49,038 nt of DNA from Deinococcus ruber (lineage in GTDB: Bacteria > Deinococcota > Deinococci > Deinococcales > Deinococcaceae), in NCBI RefSeq assembly GCF_014648095.1, contig NZ_BMQL01000033.1:1-49038 (forward strand), written 5' to 3'. Of the stretch, positions 29,590 to 40,196 are shown piece by piece. The position numbers were made by a program, and so were the translations under genes. The stretch's first letter is position 1. Every line of letters begins with the position of its first letter. The notes beneath the pieces were generated by a model. The model made no database searches. It worked only from the letters and a program-made list of their open reading frames with translations, and was not told the DNA's origin.

Positions 29590-30189
29590 TCAGACTCCGG
29601 CATTCTGCGGGCGAATCCACCACACCCACAGCGCCGCCACCATCAGCAGCGACACCACCGGGCTGAGATAGGCCACGCCCGCGCAGAGCAGGCACCACCC
29701 TATGCCGATCATGGCATTGCGGCGCACGCCTGCCAGCACCACAGCCGTCTCAGGATTCAGATGAACCGTCGCCGCCACCAGCCCCACGAAGGCTGCACTG
29801 TTGAGCAGGTTGGCGAGCGCATACACCACCATCGCTGCCGTGCCGGACTCGCCGCGCAGATGCTCGGCCACGATGCTGGTGGGAAACGGCAGAAACGAGA
29901 CGGTCAGCAGAAAAAAGCCGTTGGCGAGCAGCAGCGGAAAATCGACCCGCCGCACCTGCCCGATGATGATGTGGTGCCCGATCCACGACACCAGCACCGT
30001 CAGAAAGGCCAGCAGATACGACAGATACGACGGCCACAGATGAGCCAGCCCGGCCCATAGCGCCGCCGAGGTGCCGTTTTCTCCGATGTTGGGCGCTTTG
30101 ATTTCCAGAATGAGCAGCGTCAGGGCGATGGCGAACACCCCGTCACTGAAAGCTTCGATGCGGTTGGGGCCTTTAAAGAAAGAGAGCAT
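29590..30189 (-). CDS. TMEM175-like potassium channel protein
   Basis: 199 residues with six predicted membrane helices. The first helix carries the hallmark RIEAFSDGVFAIALTLLILE (RxxxFSD motif) of the TMEM175 family. Bacterial members have a single six-helix repeat, assemble as tetramers and conduct potassium without the usual TVGYG filter. The start is MLSFFKGPN at 30189, after an AT-rich stretch with TAAGAT nine bases before the ATG. It stands between the acyl-CoA ligase and the macrodomain gene, and no functional link is evident. Confidence 0.88.
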   Translation of the reverse strand: MLSFFKGPNRIEAFSDGVFAIALTLLILEIKAPNIGENGTSAALWAGLAHLWPSYLSYLLAFLTVLVSWIGHHIIIGQVRRVDFPLLLANGFFLLTVSFLPFPTSIVAEHLRGESGTAAMVVYALANLLNSAAFVGLVAATVHLNPETAVVLAGVRRNAMIGIGWCLLCAGVAYLSPVVSLLMVAALWVWWIRPQNAGV

Positions 30190-30230
30190 ATTCCGTCTAT
30201 CTTAAGGCTTTTTAAAGTAATTTTTATCTT

Positions 30231-30728
30231 TCACATATTCTGAGAATCGGCGGAAGGCAGATCGTAGACGCTAACGCTCAGGCCGGAAAGCTCCTGCTGG
30301 AGAATCGGCTCGATTTCGGCCCAGTCGCCGCCCGCCACACCCGCCCCGATGCGCGGCATATGCACACTCGCGCCGTGTTCCCTTGCCCACCCGTGGACCC
30401 GGCCCAGCCCTGTGCGGATAGCCTGATAGCGCACGGGTGGCAGTTCGGTCGGCCTGCTCTTGCGAGCGATATCGTGCTGACCGATCAGGTTGGCAACCCA
30501 CAGTTCTGCCTCGATCTGGACGAACTGCACCTCCCCCAGTTCGAACGGCTGCCCAGTTTCGCCTGCCGCCCAGCGTTTATACGCCAGTTCGGGCACCCGC
30601 GAGCGCCGGGAAAGAGCCACGACAAAGCCGCGCCCCCACGCCCCGATATCGTTGCAGACATGGACGATGAGCTTTAGTCCGTCGCCCTGCGGCTGGGTGG
30701 CGTCTCCGAGTACGTATGCCAGCGGCAT
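30231..30728 (-). CDS. macro domain protein (ADP-ribose-binding)
   Basis: 165 residues, single-domain macro protein. The N-terminal YVLGDATQP and HVCNDIGAWGRGFV stretch corresponds to the ADP-ribose-binding loop, and MPRIGAGVAGGDWAEIEPIL matches the second binding loop. Macro domains remove ADP-ribose from proteins or nucleic acids, or hydrolyse ADP-ribose-1''-phosphate; this one resembles the stand-alone Poa1/TARG1-like type. No ADP-ribosyltransferase partner of the DarT type is adjacent. It follows the MaoC gene by nine bases; TAGGGT (30740-30735) is six bases before the ATG and contains the MaoC stop codon, so it may have its own leaderless promoter. Confidence 0.85.
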   Translation of the reverse strand: MPLAYVLGDATQPQGDGLKLIVHVCNDIGAWGRGFVVALSRRSRVPELAYKRWAAGETGQPFELGEVQFVQIEAELWVANLIGQHDIARKSRPTELPPVRYQAIRTGLGRVHGWAREHGASVHMPRIGAGVAGGDWAEIEPILQQELSGLSVSVYDLPSADSQNM

Positions 30729-30737
30729 GGCTAAACC

Positions 30738-31187
30738 CTACAGGTACACCCGCATGATCGTTTCAGCCGTCGCCGCCGGTTTGTCCTGACCTTCGATTTC
30801 GATGGTGTTCAGGATGCTGAGCTGCAAAAAGCCCTCGCCCTGCTCGACGGTCTGCAACACGCCCCGGTTCCGAAGGCGGCTGCCGACCCGCACCGGAGCA
30901 ACAAAACGCACGCGGTTCAGACCGTAGTTCACGACCATCTTCGCGCCGTCCAGCCGCACCACGCCGCCCGCGTTGGCGAACTCGCCCGCCAGCAGCGAGA
31001 GCGTGAGGAAGCCGTGGGCGATGGGGCCGCCAAAAGGCGTCTGGGCGGCCCGCTCGGGATCGACGTGGATGAACTGCCGATCTCCGGTGGCCTCGGCAAA
31101 GGTATCGACGCGTTCCTGGGTAATGGGAATCCACTCGGACAGGGCGACCTGCTGCCCCACGAGTACTTGCAGTTCGTTCGGATTCAT
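30738..31187 (-). CDS. MaoC-like (R)-specific enoyl-CoA hydratase
   Basis: 149 residues, single hot-dog fold. The hydratase motif is visible: FAEATGDRQFIHVDPERA (catalytic Asp and His) and GGPIAHGFLTLSLLAG. It hydrates trans-2-enoyl-CoA to (R)-3-hydroxyacyl-CoA, linking beta-oxidation to polyester or other pathways. It is the last gene of the long overlapping run from 37542, and its start overlaps the thioesterase stop by four bases (ATGA). No polyhydroxyalkanoate synthase is in the window. Confidence 0.92.
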   Translation of the reverse strand: MNPNELQVLVGQQVALSEWIPITQERVDTFAEATGDRQFIHVDPERAAQTPFGGPIAHGFLTLSLLAGEFANAGGVVRLDGAKMVVNYGLNRVRFVAPVRVGSRLRNRGVLQTVEQGEGFLQLSILNTIEIEGQDKPAATAETIMRVYL

Positions 31188-31612
31188 GCGCGGTCTCCTA
31201 TGGGGGTAATGGTCGCCAGCGCCGTTGCCACGTGCGTTTCCTGCCCGCTGGCCTGGGCATACACGTCCGAGCGCACCACCACCTGCCGCTTACCCGCCCG
31301 CAAAACCTCACCCCGCGCCCACAGCAGTTCGCCGCGTGCAGGCGCAAGAAAATTGAGTTTGTATTCGCTCGTCACCACGTCGCCCACCATGCTGGCAGCG
31401 GCCCAGGCGCTCACGGTGTCGGCCAGATATCCAATGACCGCGCCGTGAGCCTGCCCGTGGTGCTGGGTCAGGTCGGGGCGCAGGTCGAGTTCGATTTCCA
31501 CCGTTCCAGCCGCGAACGAGCGCAGCCGCGTGCCGATCCATCTGGTGTAAGCGCTGCCCTCCAGCCCCCGCTCGATGAGCAGCCTTGCTCCGGGGCTGTC
31601 CAGCCCGGTCAT
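31184..31612 (-). CDS. PaaI-type hot-dog thioesterase
   Basis: 142 residues. The PaaI family hydrolyses acyl- or phenylacetyl-CoA thioesters. The diagnostic stretch is QHHGQAHGAVIGYLADTVSAWAA, with HG(x)AHGA and the acidic residue in the following helix. It lies between the SDR and MaoC genes with ATGA overlaps on both sides, so it is certainly co-translated with them. The substrate is probably an acyl-CoA of the same pathway. Confidence 0.9.
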   Translation of the reverse strand: MTGLDSPGARLLIERGLEGSAYTRWIGTRLRSFAAGTVEIELDLRPDLTQHHGQAHGAVIGYLADTVSAWAAASMVGDVVTSEYKLNFLAPARGELLWARGEVLRAGKRQVVVRSDVYAQASGQETHVATALATITPIGDRA

Positions 31613-32385
31613 ACGATCATGGCCCCGCCGTCTACCGCGATGTTCTGCCCGGTCATGAAGGCGCTGGCGTCGCTGGCGAGCAGCAGAGCCAGCCCTTTCA
31701 GATCCTGATCGTTGCCGAGTCTGCCCAGCGGCGTATGCGACAGAATGCGTTCTTCACCGTAGGCGAGCGTGCCTTTGGTCATCTTGGTGGGGAAGTAACC
31801 GGGGCAGATGCTGTTCACGGTGATGCCGTGCGCGGCCCACTCGGCGGCCAGCGTGCGCGTCAGATTGACCACGCCGCCCTTGCTGGTGTTGTAGGCCAGC
31901 GTCGGCATCATGCCCACCCCGTTGCCCTGAAAGCCCGCCACCGACGCCACATTGACGATGCGCCCCGACTTCCTGGGAATCATCGAGAGGCGGCCCACCG
32001 CCTGCGTGACCAGAAACAGCCCGGTCAGGTTGAGGTTGATGACCTTGTTCCAGGCATCCAGCGGGTGTTCCTCGGTCTTTGCGCCCCAGGTGGTTCCGGC
32101 GTTGTTCACCAGAATGTCGATCTGTCCCCACTGATCCAGAATCTGCTGCACCATCGGCTCGACCGTCTCGAACTCGGTCAGGTCGTTGCGGATGGTCAGG
32201 GTTTCGATGCCCAGCCCTTCCAGATGCGCTTTCGCTTCGTCCAGTTCGTTCTGCTTGCGGGCGGTCAGCACGACTTTTGCGCCGTATTCGCCCAGCGCTT
32301 CGGCAATTTGCAGGCCCAGCCCGCGTGACCCTCCGGTAATAAGGGCGACTTTGCCGGAAAGATCGAAGAGTGGTTTGAGTGGCAT
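31609..32385 (-). CDS. short-chain dehydrogenase/reductase
   Basis: 258 residues, Rossmann fold. The cofactor motif TGGSRGLGLQIAE (TGxxxGxG, residues about 17-23) and the active-site YNTSKGG (YxxxK) with an upstream Ser (NVASVAGF) are intact, as is NNAG at about 90. It likely oxidises or reduces a 3-hydroxyacyl-CoA or similar alcohol. The start follows a GGAGG site. It begins 34 bases after the DUF6636-like gene and overlaps the thioesterase by four bases. Confidence 0.93.
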   Translation of the reverse strand: MPLKPLFDLSGKVALITGGSRGLGLQIAEALGEYGAKVVLTARKQNELDEAKAHLEGLGIETLTIRNDLTEFETVEPMVQQILDQWGQIDILVNNAGTTWGAKTEEHPLDAWNKVINLNLTGLFLVTQAVGRLSMIPRKSGRIVNVASVAGFQGNGVGMMPTLAYNTSKGGVVNLTRTLAAEWAAHGITVNSICPGYFPTKMTKGTLAYGEERILSHTPLGRLGNDQDLKGLALLLASDASAFMTGQNIAVDGGAMIV

Positions 32386-32419
32386 GGTGAAACCTCCAGG
32401 GTAGGAAAAAGGGAAGAAG

Positions 32420-32836
32420 TCAGAAGACGCGGTAGCGGGCGCGGGCCAGCTCGAAGCCGTGCCCGTCTATATTCAGGCAGCGCACGCCCGCCGTGCTGGA
32501 ACGGCACGTCAGACCCGCCCTCTGCCACAGTTGCCCGTAGGCCAGCACAGGCCGCGCCGGATCGACGATGGTGTCGCCGTGACAGGTGAAGGTGGCCCGG
32601 CCCGCTACGCCCAGCGACAGCGAATCGCCGTAATCCAGCGGGCAATCGGCAGGGCGGGCCGGGCGTCTGAAGGTGGATTCCAGCACGTCGCAGCGCAGCG
32701 AGGCCTGTCCCCCATCACTGAACAGGCCACACTGAAGCTGACCCGACGGCAGCGAGAACCCTGCATTGAATGAGGTTGCAGACTGGGCGAGCGCCCCCGT
32801 CCCGAACAGCGCCATCAGCAGCCAGACGTATTTCAT
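32420..32836 (-). CDS. small secreted protein, DUF6636-like
   Basis: 138 residues. Residues 1-17 form a signal peptide (WLLMALFGTGALAQS). The mature protein has six cysteines, in LQCGLFS, LRCDVLES, ADCPLD, FTCHG, LTCRSS and VRCLN. The pattern FSLPSGQLQCGLF ... LRCD ... GHGFELARARYRVF recalls DUF6636 proteins, whose function is not known. It sits inside the lipid operon and overlaps the alpha/beta hydrolase by four bases (ATGA). A periplasmic or outer location next to cytoplasmic beta-oxidation genes is odd. Confidence 0.72.
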   Translation of the reverse strand: MKYVWLLMALFGTGALAQSATSFNAGFSLPSGQLQCGLFSDGGQASLRCDVLESTFRRPARPADCPLDYGDSLSLGVAGRATFTCHGDTIVDPARPVLAYGQLWQRAGLTCRSSTAGVRCLNIDGHGFELARARYRVF

Positions 32837-33660
32837 CGGGTATGTTCCTCCAGCAGACCGCCCGCCAGAAAGCCGCGCAGGTCGGTCAGAAATTCTTCCC
32901 GCCGCTCGATGTGCGGCATGTGCCCAGTGTGCGGGTAAATCCGCAGCTGTGCGCCGGAAATGCCGTCTGCCAGCCGAAGACCATCGGGCAGGGGAATGAG
33001 TTCGTCGGTTTCACCGTGAATGATGAGCGCCGGAAAGTGCAGGCTGGGCAGCGCGGCGCTGGTATCGTGCGCCCGCACCGCCCGGAACTGGCGTTTATAG
33101 CTGGCGGTACTCTGCGGGTGTCTGCGGGCATTGGCTGCGGCGACCTCGAAGGCGGCTGGGTCGCGCTCCAGCAAACTGGCTTCGCTCATCAGGGCCAGCG
33201 CCTGCCGCGCCCGTTCGCCCGCTTCCAGCTCGGCAGGCAGAAACAGTGCCGCCCTCCCCCGTTCGCCCGCTGGCGTACTGGCCGGACCGCCGGGCGTGGT
33301 CGCCACCAGCACCAGCCCACGCACCAGCTCGGGGTGACGAAGCGCCAGATGCTGCGCCACCATGCCGCCCAGACTCAGGCCCACCACGAAGGCGGGCGCG
33401 GCATCCAGCGCGGTCAGAAACGCGGCGGCGTCATCGGCGAGGTCGGCAACGGTGTACGCGTCCGAAAAAGTATCTGAGTCGCCCGTGTCTCGGTGGTCGG
33501 GAGCCAGAGCGCGGTACTCCTGCCCGATCTCGTCCACGATGCTGCTCCAGCCCAGCCGCGAGCCGCCCAGCCACGACAGAAACAGCACGTTGGCGCGGGG
33601 ATGGGGCGGCGAAACCTCGGTGTAGGCGAGGCTGTGAGAGCCGATGCGAACGGTCTTCAT
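32833..33660 (-). CDS. alpha/beta hydrolase
   Basis: 275 residues. The nucleophile elbow is VVGLSLGGMVAQ (GxSxG, Ser about 97), the oxyanion strand contains FLSWLGG, and the catalytic His is in YPHTGHMPHIERRE near residue 250. The catalytic acid is probably in HGETDELIP. The sequence type is that of 3-oxoadipate enol-lactonase/esterase-like hydrolases, but specificity is open. Its start overlaps the DUF3916-like gene and its end overlaps the small secreted protein gene, each by four bases. Confidence 0.9.
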   Translation of the reverse strand: MKTVRIGSHSLAYTEVSPPHPRANVLFLSWLGGSRLGWSSIVDEIGQEYRALAPDHRDTGDSDTFSDAYTVADLADDAAAFLTALDAAPAFVVGLSLGGMVAQHLALRHPELVRGLVLVATTPGGPASTPAGERGRAALFLPAELEAGERARQALALMSEASLLERDPAAFEVAAANARRHPQSTASYKRQFRAVRAHDTSAALPSLHFPALIIHGETDELIPLPDGLRLADGISGAQLRIYPHTGHMPHIERREEFLTDLRGFLAGGLLEEHTR

Positions 33661-34259
33661 GCGGCCCGCCGCTTTCCCACCCAGACGCGGCCCACTTCAA
33701 GCAGCGTCAGCGATGCGCCCCCTTCGGTGGTCAGGGTGGTGGACGGATACTTTCTGAGCTGCCCCGCACTGATGTCAGCGGGGTCAACCGGGTATTCGTG
33801 CAGACATTCCTGCCATTCCCAGGCGTTCAGCCGCGCCAGCAACGCCGGGCCGAACTGCGGCGGAAAGCCCTTCGGCTCGGCCCAACCCAACTCAGCCACC
33901 GGGCGGAACATCCCCGCGTACCACTCCACCCGGCTCCCCTGCGCCATCACCACCTGAGAATCCATCAGCTTCGGCCAGCAAAGCCAGACGCATGAATACC
34001 CGGCATCCGGCGTTGCGGCGGCCCACGCCTCATGAATGTCGAGCAGCCCATGAATCATGTTGCGGGCCAGCCACATCGGAGGTTGCCGCCGAATCAGGCG
34101 GTTCCAGGGGTCGATCTGAAGCTTGCAATAGTCGAAGTCGGCGTGCTCCAGATGCGCCGCGTCGGGCGTCAGATGCGCCTGCCGCCAGCGTTCCACCCGC
34201 CGGATCTGGGTCTTCCAGCCGCGTACCTTATGGCGATTGGTGAAGGCCGCCCGGTTCAC
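33657..34259 (-). CDS. DUF3916-like hypothetical protein
   Basis: About 200 residues. The first 110 residues (WKTQIRRVERWRQAH, DYCKLQIDPWNRLI, LMDSQVVM) resemble DUF3916 proteins, for which no function is known. The rest (EWYAGMFRPVAELGWAEPKG) is not recognised. There is no signal peptide or membrane segment. The frame is open upstream to 34418, but GTG at 34259 is one base after the acyl-CoA dehydrogenase stop codon (TGAGGTG). Translational coupling at this GTG is the likeliest start, although no separate ribosome site is seen. Confidence 0.65.
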   Translation of the reverse strand: MNRAAFTNRHKVRGWKTQIRRVERWRQAHLTPDAAHLEHADFDYCKLQIDPWNRLIRRQPPMWLARNMIHGLLDIHEAWAAATPDAGYSCVWLCWPKLMDSQVVMAQGSRVEWYAGMFRPVAELGWAEPKGFPPQFGPALLARLNAWEWQECLHEYPVDPADISAGQLRKYPSTTLTTEGGASLTLLEVGRVWVGKRRAA

Positions 34260-34260
34260 C

Positions 34261-36051
<1,791 letters not shown>

Positions 36052-36052
36052 T

Positions 36053-36601
36053 TCAGGAACCTCCGGGGCCAGCTTGTACAGAAAACTTGGTTTCAAAGTC
36101 CATCACGTTCAGGTGCAGGGTGCTTTCGGCCACGTAATAGAACCACGGCGGCTCGACAAAGGTGCTCCAGAGCTTGTGGCCTGCCGTGGTGTAGGCAGCA
36201 AGTTCCAGTTCGGCGGCCATCAGAATAATGTCGCCTTCCCTGTCCCACCACCAGAAACCCACGTCGGCAGCGTCTTCCCACAATCTGGAAACGCCGTGCA
36301 GATCGTAGGCCAGCAGCCGCGTGCCCGCCCCGATGAAGGCCACGCCCGTTTCGGGCACGATCAGCACGCCGGGATCGAAGCCCGCCTCTGAAGGCTGATA
36401 GCGCTGCGTGACGAACAGCAGCGAAAAGACGCTGCCAGCGCCATTCTCGGAGATGGACACCGCCAGGAATTCGCCCTCTGAGTCGTCGTCGAAACGTTCA
36501 GACAGCTCGGCAGCGGTGAGGAGCAGTTCGAGTGAGGCCGGAGCTTCGCCGCGCCAGAGCTGCACGACGTCATTGCCGACCTGCACCCGGACACTGCTCA
36601 C
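36053..36601 (-). CDS. hypothetical beta-rich protein
   Basis: 182 residues, acidic, without signal peptide or membrane helix. The sequence alternates short hydrophobic strands (VLIVPETGVAFIGAGTRLLAYD, DIILMAAELELAAYT, LHLNVMDFETKFSV) with loops and has several tryptophans (GFWWWDREG), suggesting a beta-sandwich or partial propeller. I do not recognise a functional family. It overlaps the HSL-type esterase by four bases and ends one base before the acyl-CoA dehydrogenase start, so it is firmly part of the lipid operon. Confidence 0.75.
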   Translation of the reverse strand: MSSVRVQVGNDVVQLWRGEAPASLELLLTAAELSERFDDDSEGEFLAVSISENGAGSVFSLLFVTQRYQPSEAGFDPGVLIVPETGVAFIGAGTRLLAYDLHGVSRLWEDAADVGFWWWDREGDIILMAAELELAAYTTAGHKLWSTFVEPPWFYYVAESTLHLNVMDFETKFSVQAGPGGS

Positions 36602-37542
36602 CCTGCTGCCGGTTCTGCCGCCAGTTCCCGTTTCAGCCAGCTCGCCGCGCTGTCCATCAGGGCTGCCGCCGCCGGGGAAATGCCGGTCATGTTGGCGAAC
36701 CCGTGAATCATGCCGGGGCCGCTCAGGTGCTCGGCGCGGGTGCCCGTCTGCTGAAGAGCCTCGGCGTAGGCCGCCCCCTCGTCGCGCAGCGGGTCGAATT
36801 CGGCAGTGAGTACCAGCGCGGGCGGCAGCCCCACCAGATCGGCAGCGTGCAGCGGCGACACGTGCGGGTGGACGGCGTGCGCGGGGTCGGCAATGTACAT
36901 CTGAGCAAAGAACTTCATGCGCTCCTCGGTCAGAAAGTAGCCTGCCCCGTTCTCTTTGCGCGACGGATAGCGCTCGGTGTTCACGAAGTCGGCAGCCGGA
37001 TAGATCAGCAGTTGCGCCCTGATGGCAGGGCCGTGCTCGTCGCGTACCCGCTGGGTCACGGCGATGCTCAGGCTCGCGCCCGCGCTGTCTCCGGCCACTG
37101 CCAGCCGCGCCGCATCTGCGCCCAGTTCGGCGGCGTGCTCAGCAGCCCACACGAAGGCGGCGTAAGCGTCGTCTACCGGGGCAGGAAATTTGTGCTCGGG
37201 GGCAAGGCGATATTCCACGCTCAGCACCGCCGTATTCGCGCCCGCGCACAGTTCGCGGCACACCTGATCGTGCGTCTCGATGCTGTAGGCCACGAATCCG
37301 CCGCCGTGATAGAAGACCGTCAGAGGAAACGGCCGGCTGCCTTCCGGCGTGTATAGGCGGGCGGGCAGCTCGGACGCCGGGCCGGGAATGCTCAGGTCAC
37401 GCGTTCCGGCAATCGTCACCGGGCGCTTGGGGGTGCGGGCAGCGTTGGCAATCACCATCTGCCGCATCTCATCGAGACTGCTGGATGCTGGGGCAGCAGC
37501 CATCTGGAGGAGAACTTCTTTAAGGTACGGGTCTAGGGGCAT
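36598..37542 (-). CDS. alpha/beta hydrolase, HSL (fold-3) esterase family
   Basis: 314 residues. The hormone-sensitive-lipase oxyanion motif HGGGF (about 79-83), the nucleophile elbow GDSAGASL (Ser about 155), the Asp in FDPLRDEGAAY and the His in GMIHGFANM make a complete catalytic triad. Members hydrolyse short-chain esters or lipids. It is the first gene of the nine-gene run that includes two hydrolases, an acyl-CoA dehydrogenase, SDR, thioesterase and MaoC hydratase, so it may release the acid that enters the pathway. GAGG precedes the ATG. The divergent neighbour is the small gene at 37598. Confidence 0.92.
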   Translation of the reverse strand: MPLDPYLKEVLLQMAAAPASSSLDEMRQMVIANAARTPKRPVTIAGTRDLSIPGPASELPARLYTPEGSRPFPLTVFYHGGGFVAYSIETHDQVCRELCAGANTAVLSVEYRLAPEHKFPAPVDDAYAAFVWAAEHAAELGADAARLAVAGDSAGASLSIAVTQRVRDEHGPAIRAQLLIYPAADFVNTERYPSRKENGAGYFLTEERMKFFAQMYIADPAHAVHPHVSPLHAADLVGLPPALVLTAEFDPLRDEGAAYAEALQQTGTRAEHLSGPGMIHGFANMTGISPAAAALMDSAASWLKRELAAEPAAG

Positions 37543-37597
37543 TTGGCAACCTCACTTAACCGGGGAATAGGCTTCAAAAGCTATACTTGGCGGGTAT

Positions 37598-37915
37598 ATG
37601 GCTTTCAAGAAAATGTCCAAGCTAGATCAGAAGGTCATTGGAGAATGTTTGCAAGCATTGCCTTTATTCGTCAGCGAAGACCTATCTACAGTCACAGGCG
37701 TTGAAGAAAACCGCCTTCTGGAAATCATAAAAACTTTTCCAAATGTCAGTGATAGCAACGAAGATGTTGACTTGGCTATCCATGGAGCGTTGACCAATGT
37801 TGTCGGCTATCCACACGGCATGCATAAGAAATGGGGCACTTTTATCAGCGTTTCCGCCGAGGAACTATCTCTGATTCACGCTCGATGGAGAGCCTTGAAA
37901 GACGCAGAAAAATAA
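37598..37915 (+). CDS. small hypothetical protein, low-GC
   Basis: 105 residues, the only plus-strand gene between the two lipid gene groups. Codons are markedly AT-rich (AAA, TTA, ATA, GAA), unlike its neighbours, which suggests recent acquisition. The protein looks helical (LDQKVIGECLQAL, EENRLLEIIKTF, AEELSLIHARWRALKD) and has no membrane segment. I recognise no family. TATACT at 37582-37587 is ten bases upstream of the ATG. It converges on the thiolase gene, leaving only an 18-base gap. Confidence 0.68.
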   Translation: MAFKKMSKLDQKVIGECLQALPLFVSEDLSTVTGVEENRLLEIIKTFPNVSDSNEDVDLAIHGALTNVVGYPHGMHKKWGTFISVSAEELSLIHARWRALKDAEK

Positions 37916-37933
37916 GCGAACTCATTTCCGAAT

Positions 37934-39115
<1,182 letters not shown>

Positions 39116-39137
39116 GTTGGAACTCCTTTGAAAGTGA

Positions 39138-39326
39138 TTACTTCTTGAACTGCTTGTTCAGCACGGTCAATTCTTCTGGACGTTTCTCGTGGTTCAGCTC
39201 GTGTAACAACTCTTCTGGAGGCTGGTTGTACACTTCACCCCAGAACTTTTTCATCCTGTTGTTCCAGATGCGCCAGCCGACGCCCGGAATTGCCTTTGCC
39301 ACATATCGAGATGACGCCTTTCCCAT
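39138..39326 (-). CDS. small basic hypothetical protein
   Basis: About 62 residues from MGKASSRYV at 39326; a longer frame goes back to 39365, inside the GNAT gene. The protein is rich in Lys, Arg, Trp and Asn ([21 protein letters not shown]), with a helical C-terminus ([12 protein letters not shown]), and has no signal or membrane segment. I do not recognise it. It starts two bases after the GNAT stop codon and ends 22 bases before the thiolase start, in the same direction, so it belongs to the fad transcription unit. Confidence 0.6.
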   Translation of the reverse strand: MGKASSRYVAKAIPGVGWRIWNNRMKKFWGEVYNQPPEELLHELNHEKRPEELTVLNKQFKK

Positions 39327-39328
39327 GT

Positions 39329-39766
39329 TTAGCTCTCTTCGAGTGGAACTACAAAAATCCGGCATTCGGCTTCCATTCCGCCCACTGAGGCGTACAGCTT
39401 GCGGGCCACTGTGTTTTCCTCTTCGGTCAGCACCCAGGCCGCCACGCAGCCAAGCGCCTTTGCATGGGCAATCAGCGCGTCGAGCATGCGCCGCCCCAGC
39501 CCCTGCCCCTGATACTCCGGCGACACGCCCACCTCGTTGATGAACAGTTCCGGGGCTTTATCGGGGTGGACATAGCGAATGCCCGATGCCATGCCCACCA
39601 CCGTCTCGCCGTCGAGTGCCACCGCCAGATGATGCCGGGGGTCGGCAAAGAATTCGGCGGTGTACTCGGGGTGAACCGGGCCGTCAAAGACCTCCGGGGC
39701 GACGTTGGAAAGGATGTGCGCTTCGGTGGATTGAAGGACTCGAACGGTGATTGGGCCACTTGTCAT
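39329..39766 (-). CDS. GNAT family N-acetyltransferase
   Basis: 145 residues. Acetyl-CoA binding motif: INEVGVSPEYQGQGLGRRMLDAL (Q-x-x-G-x-G/A, about 90-112). Motif B contains TEEENTVARKLYASVGG, with the usual Asn and Tyr. The general layout is like small aminoglycoside- or amine-acetylating GNATs, but that does not show resistance activity. ATG at 39766 has GGTG upstream; an ATG at 39790 would add eight residues. It lies between two small hypothetical genes in the fadB-thiolase interval. Confidence 0.85.
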   Translation of the reverse strand: MTSGPITVRVLQSTEAHILSNVAPEVFDGPVHPEYTAEFFADPRHHLAVALDGETVVGMASGIRYVHPDKAPELFINEVGVSPEYQGQGLGRRMLDALIAHAKALGCVAAWVLTEEENTVARKLYASVGGMEAECRIFVVPLEES

Positions 39767-39793
39767 ACGATCACCTTTCTTTAAGAGCAACTT

Positions 39794-40192
39794 TCACATG
39801 CGTTCTAACGTTTCGGGGTGATACAGGATGGCACCTGGGAATAATCTCTCGACGGCTTCGGCAAGAAATATGGAGTCGTTGAAGTGATTCATCTGTGGGT
39901 CAGACTTCGTACCGCCTATAGACAGCAGATATGGATACTTACGAATCTGTTCTTCAGGTGTACCGACAGCTTTGAGTGTGCGGGCAGCAACTCCGTCCAG
40001 ATCTGGATTTACAGCTGAATCTGCGTCCAGAGCTATAAAAAAGCCATATTTACCAAATAAGATCTGCGGCAGTCCGACTCCGCATCTGACAGTTACAGAA
40101 TGACCCAGAAGAGCAGCCAGCCGTTCAGGAATATCTGTCAGATCGGCAGCTTCTGGCAGGAGCGCACCCATCCTATATGGCTTAAATCCCAT
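39794..40192 (-). CDS. hypothetical protein in the fad operon, low-GC
   Basis: About 132 residues from MGFKPYRMGALL at 40192, four bases after the FadB stop codon. The sequence has strands and helices of a soluble alpha/beta protein (LLGHSVTVRCGVGLPQILFGKYGFFIAL) and ends with FPGAILYHPETLERM. Codons are AT-rich (ATA, AGA, AGG, CCA are used) compared with FadB and thiolase. I do not recognise the family. The tight spacing suggests co-transcription. Confidence 0.65.
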   Translation of the reverse strand: MGFKPYRMGALLPEAADLTDIPERLAALLGHSVTVRCGVGLPQILFGKYGFFIALDADSAVNPDLDGVAARTLKAVGTPEEQIRKYPYLLSIGGTKSDPQMNHFNDSIFLAEAVERLFPGAILYHPETLERM

Positions 40193-40196
40193 TTCT

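Noticed and set aside
36052..36096. TTG start at 36096 for the acyl-CoA dehydrogenase
   Set aside because: GTG at 36051 has GGAGG at ideal spacing and sits one base after the upstream stop codon; the TTG has no ribosome site.
39329..39766. Aminoglycoside acetyltransferase resistance gene
   Set aside because: Only general GNAT motifs are visible; the family is too broad to claim antibiotic modification.
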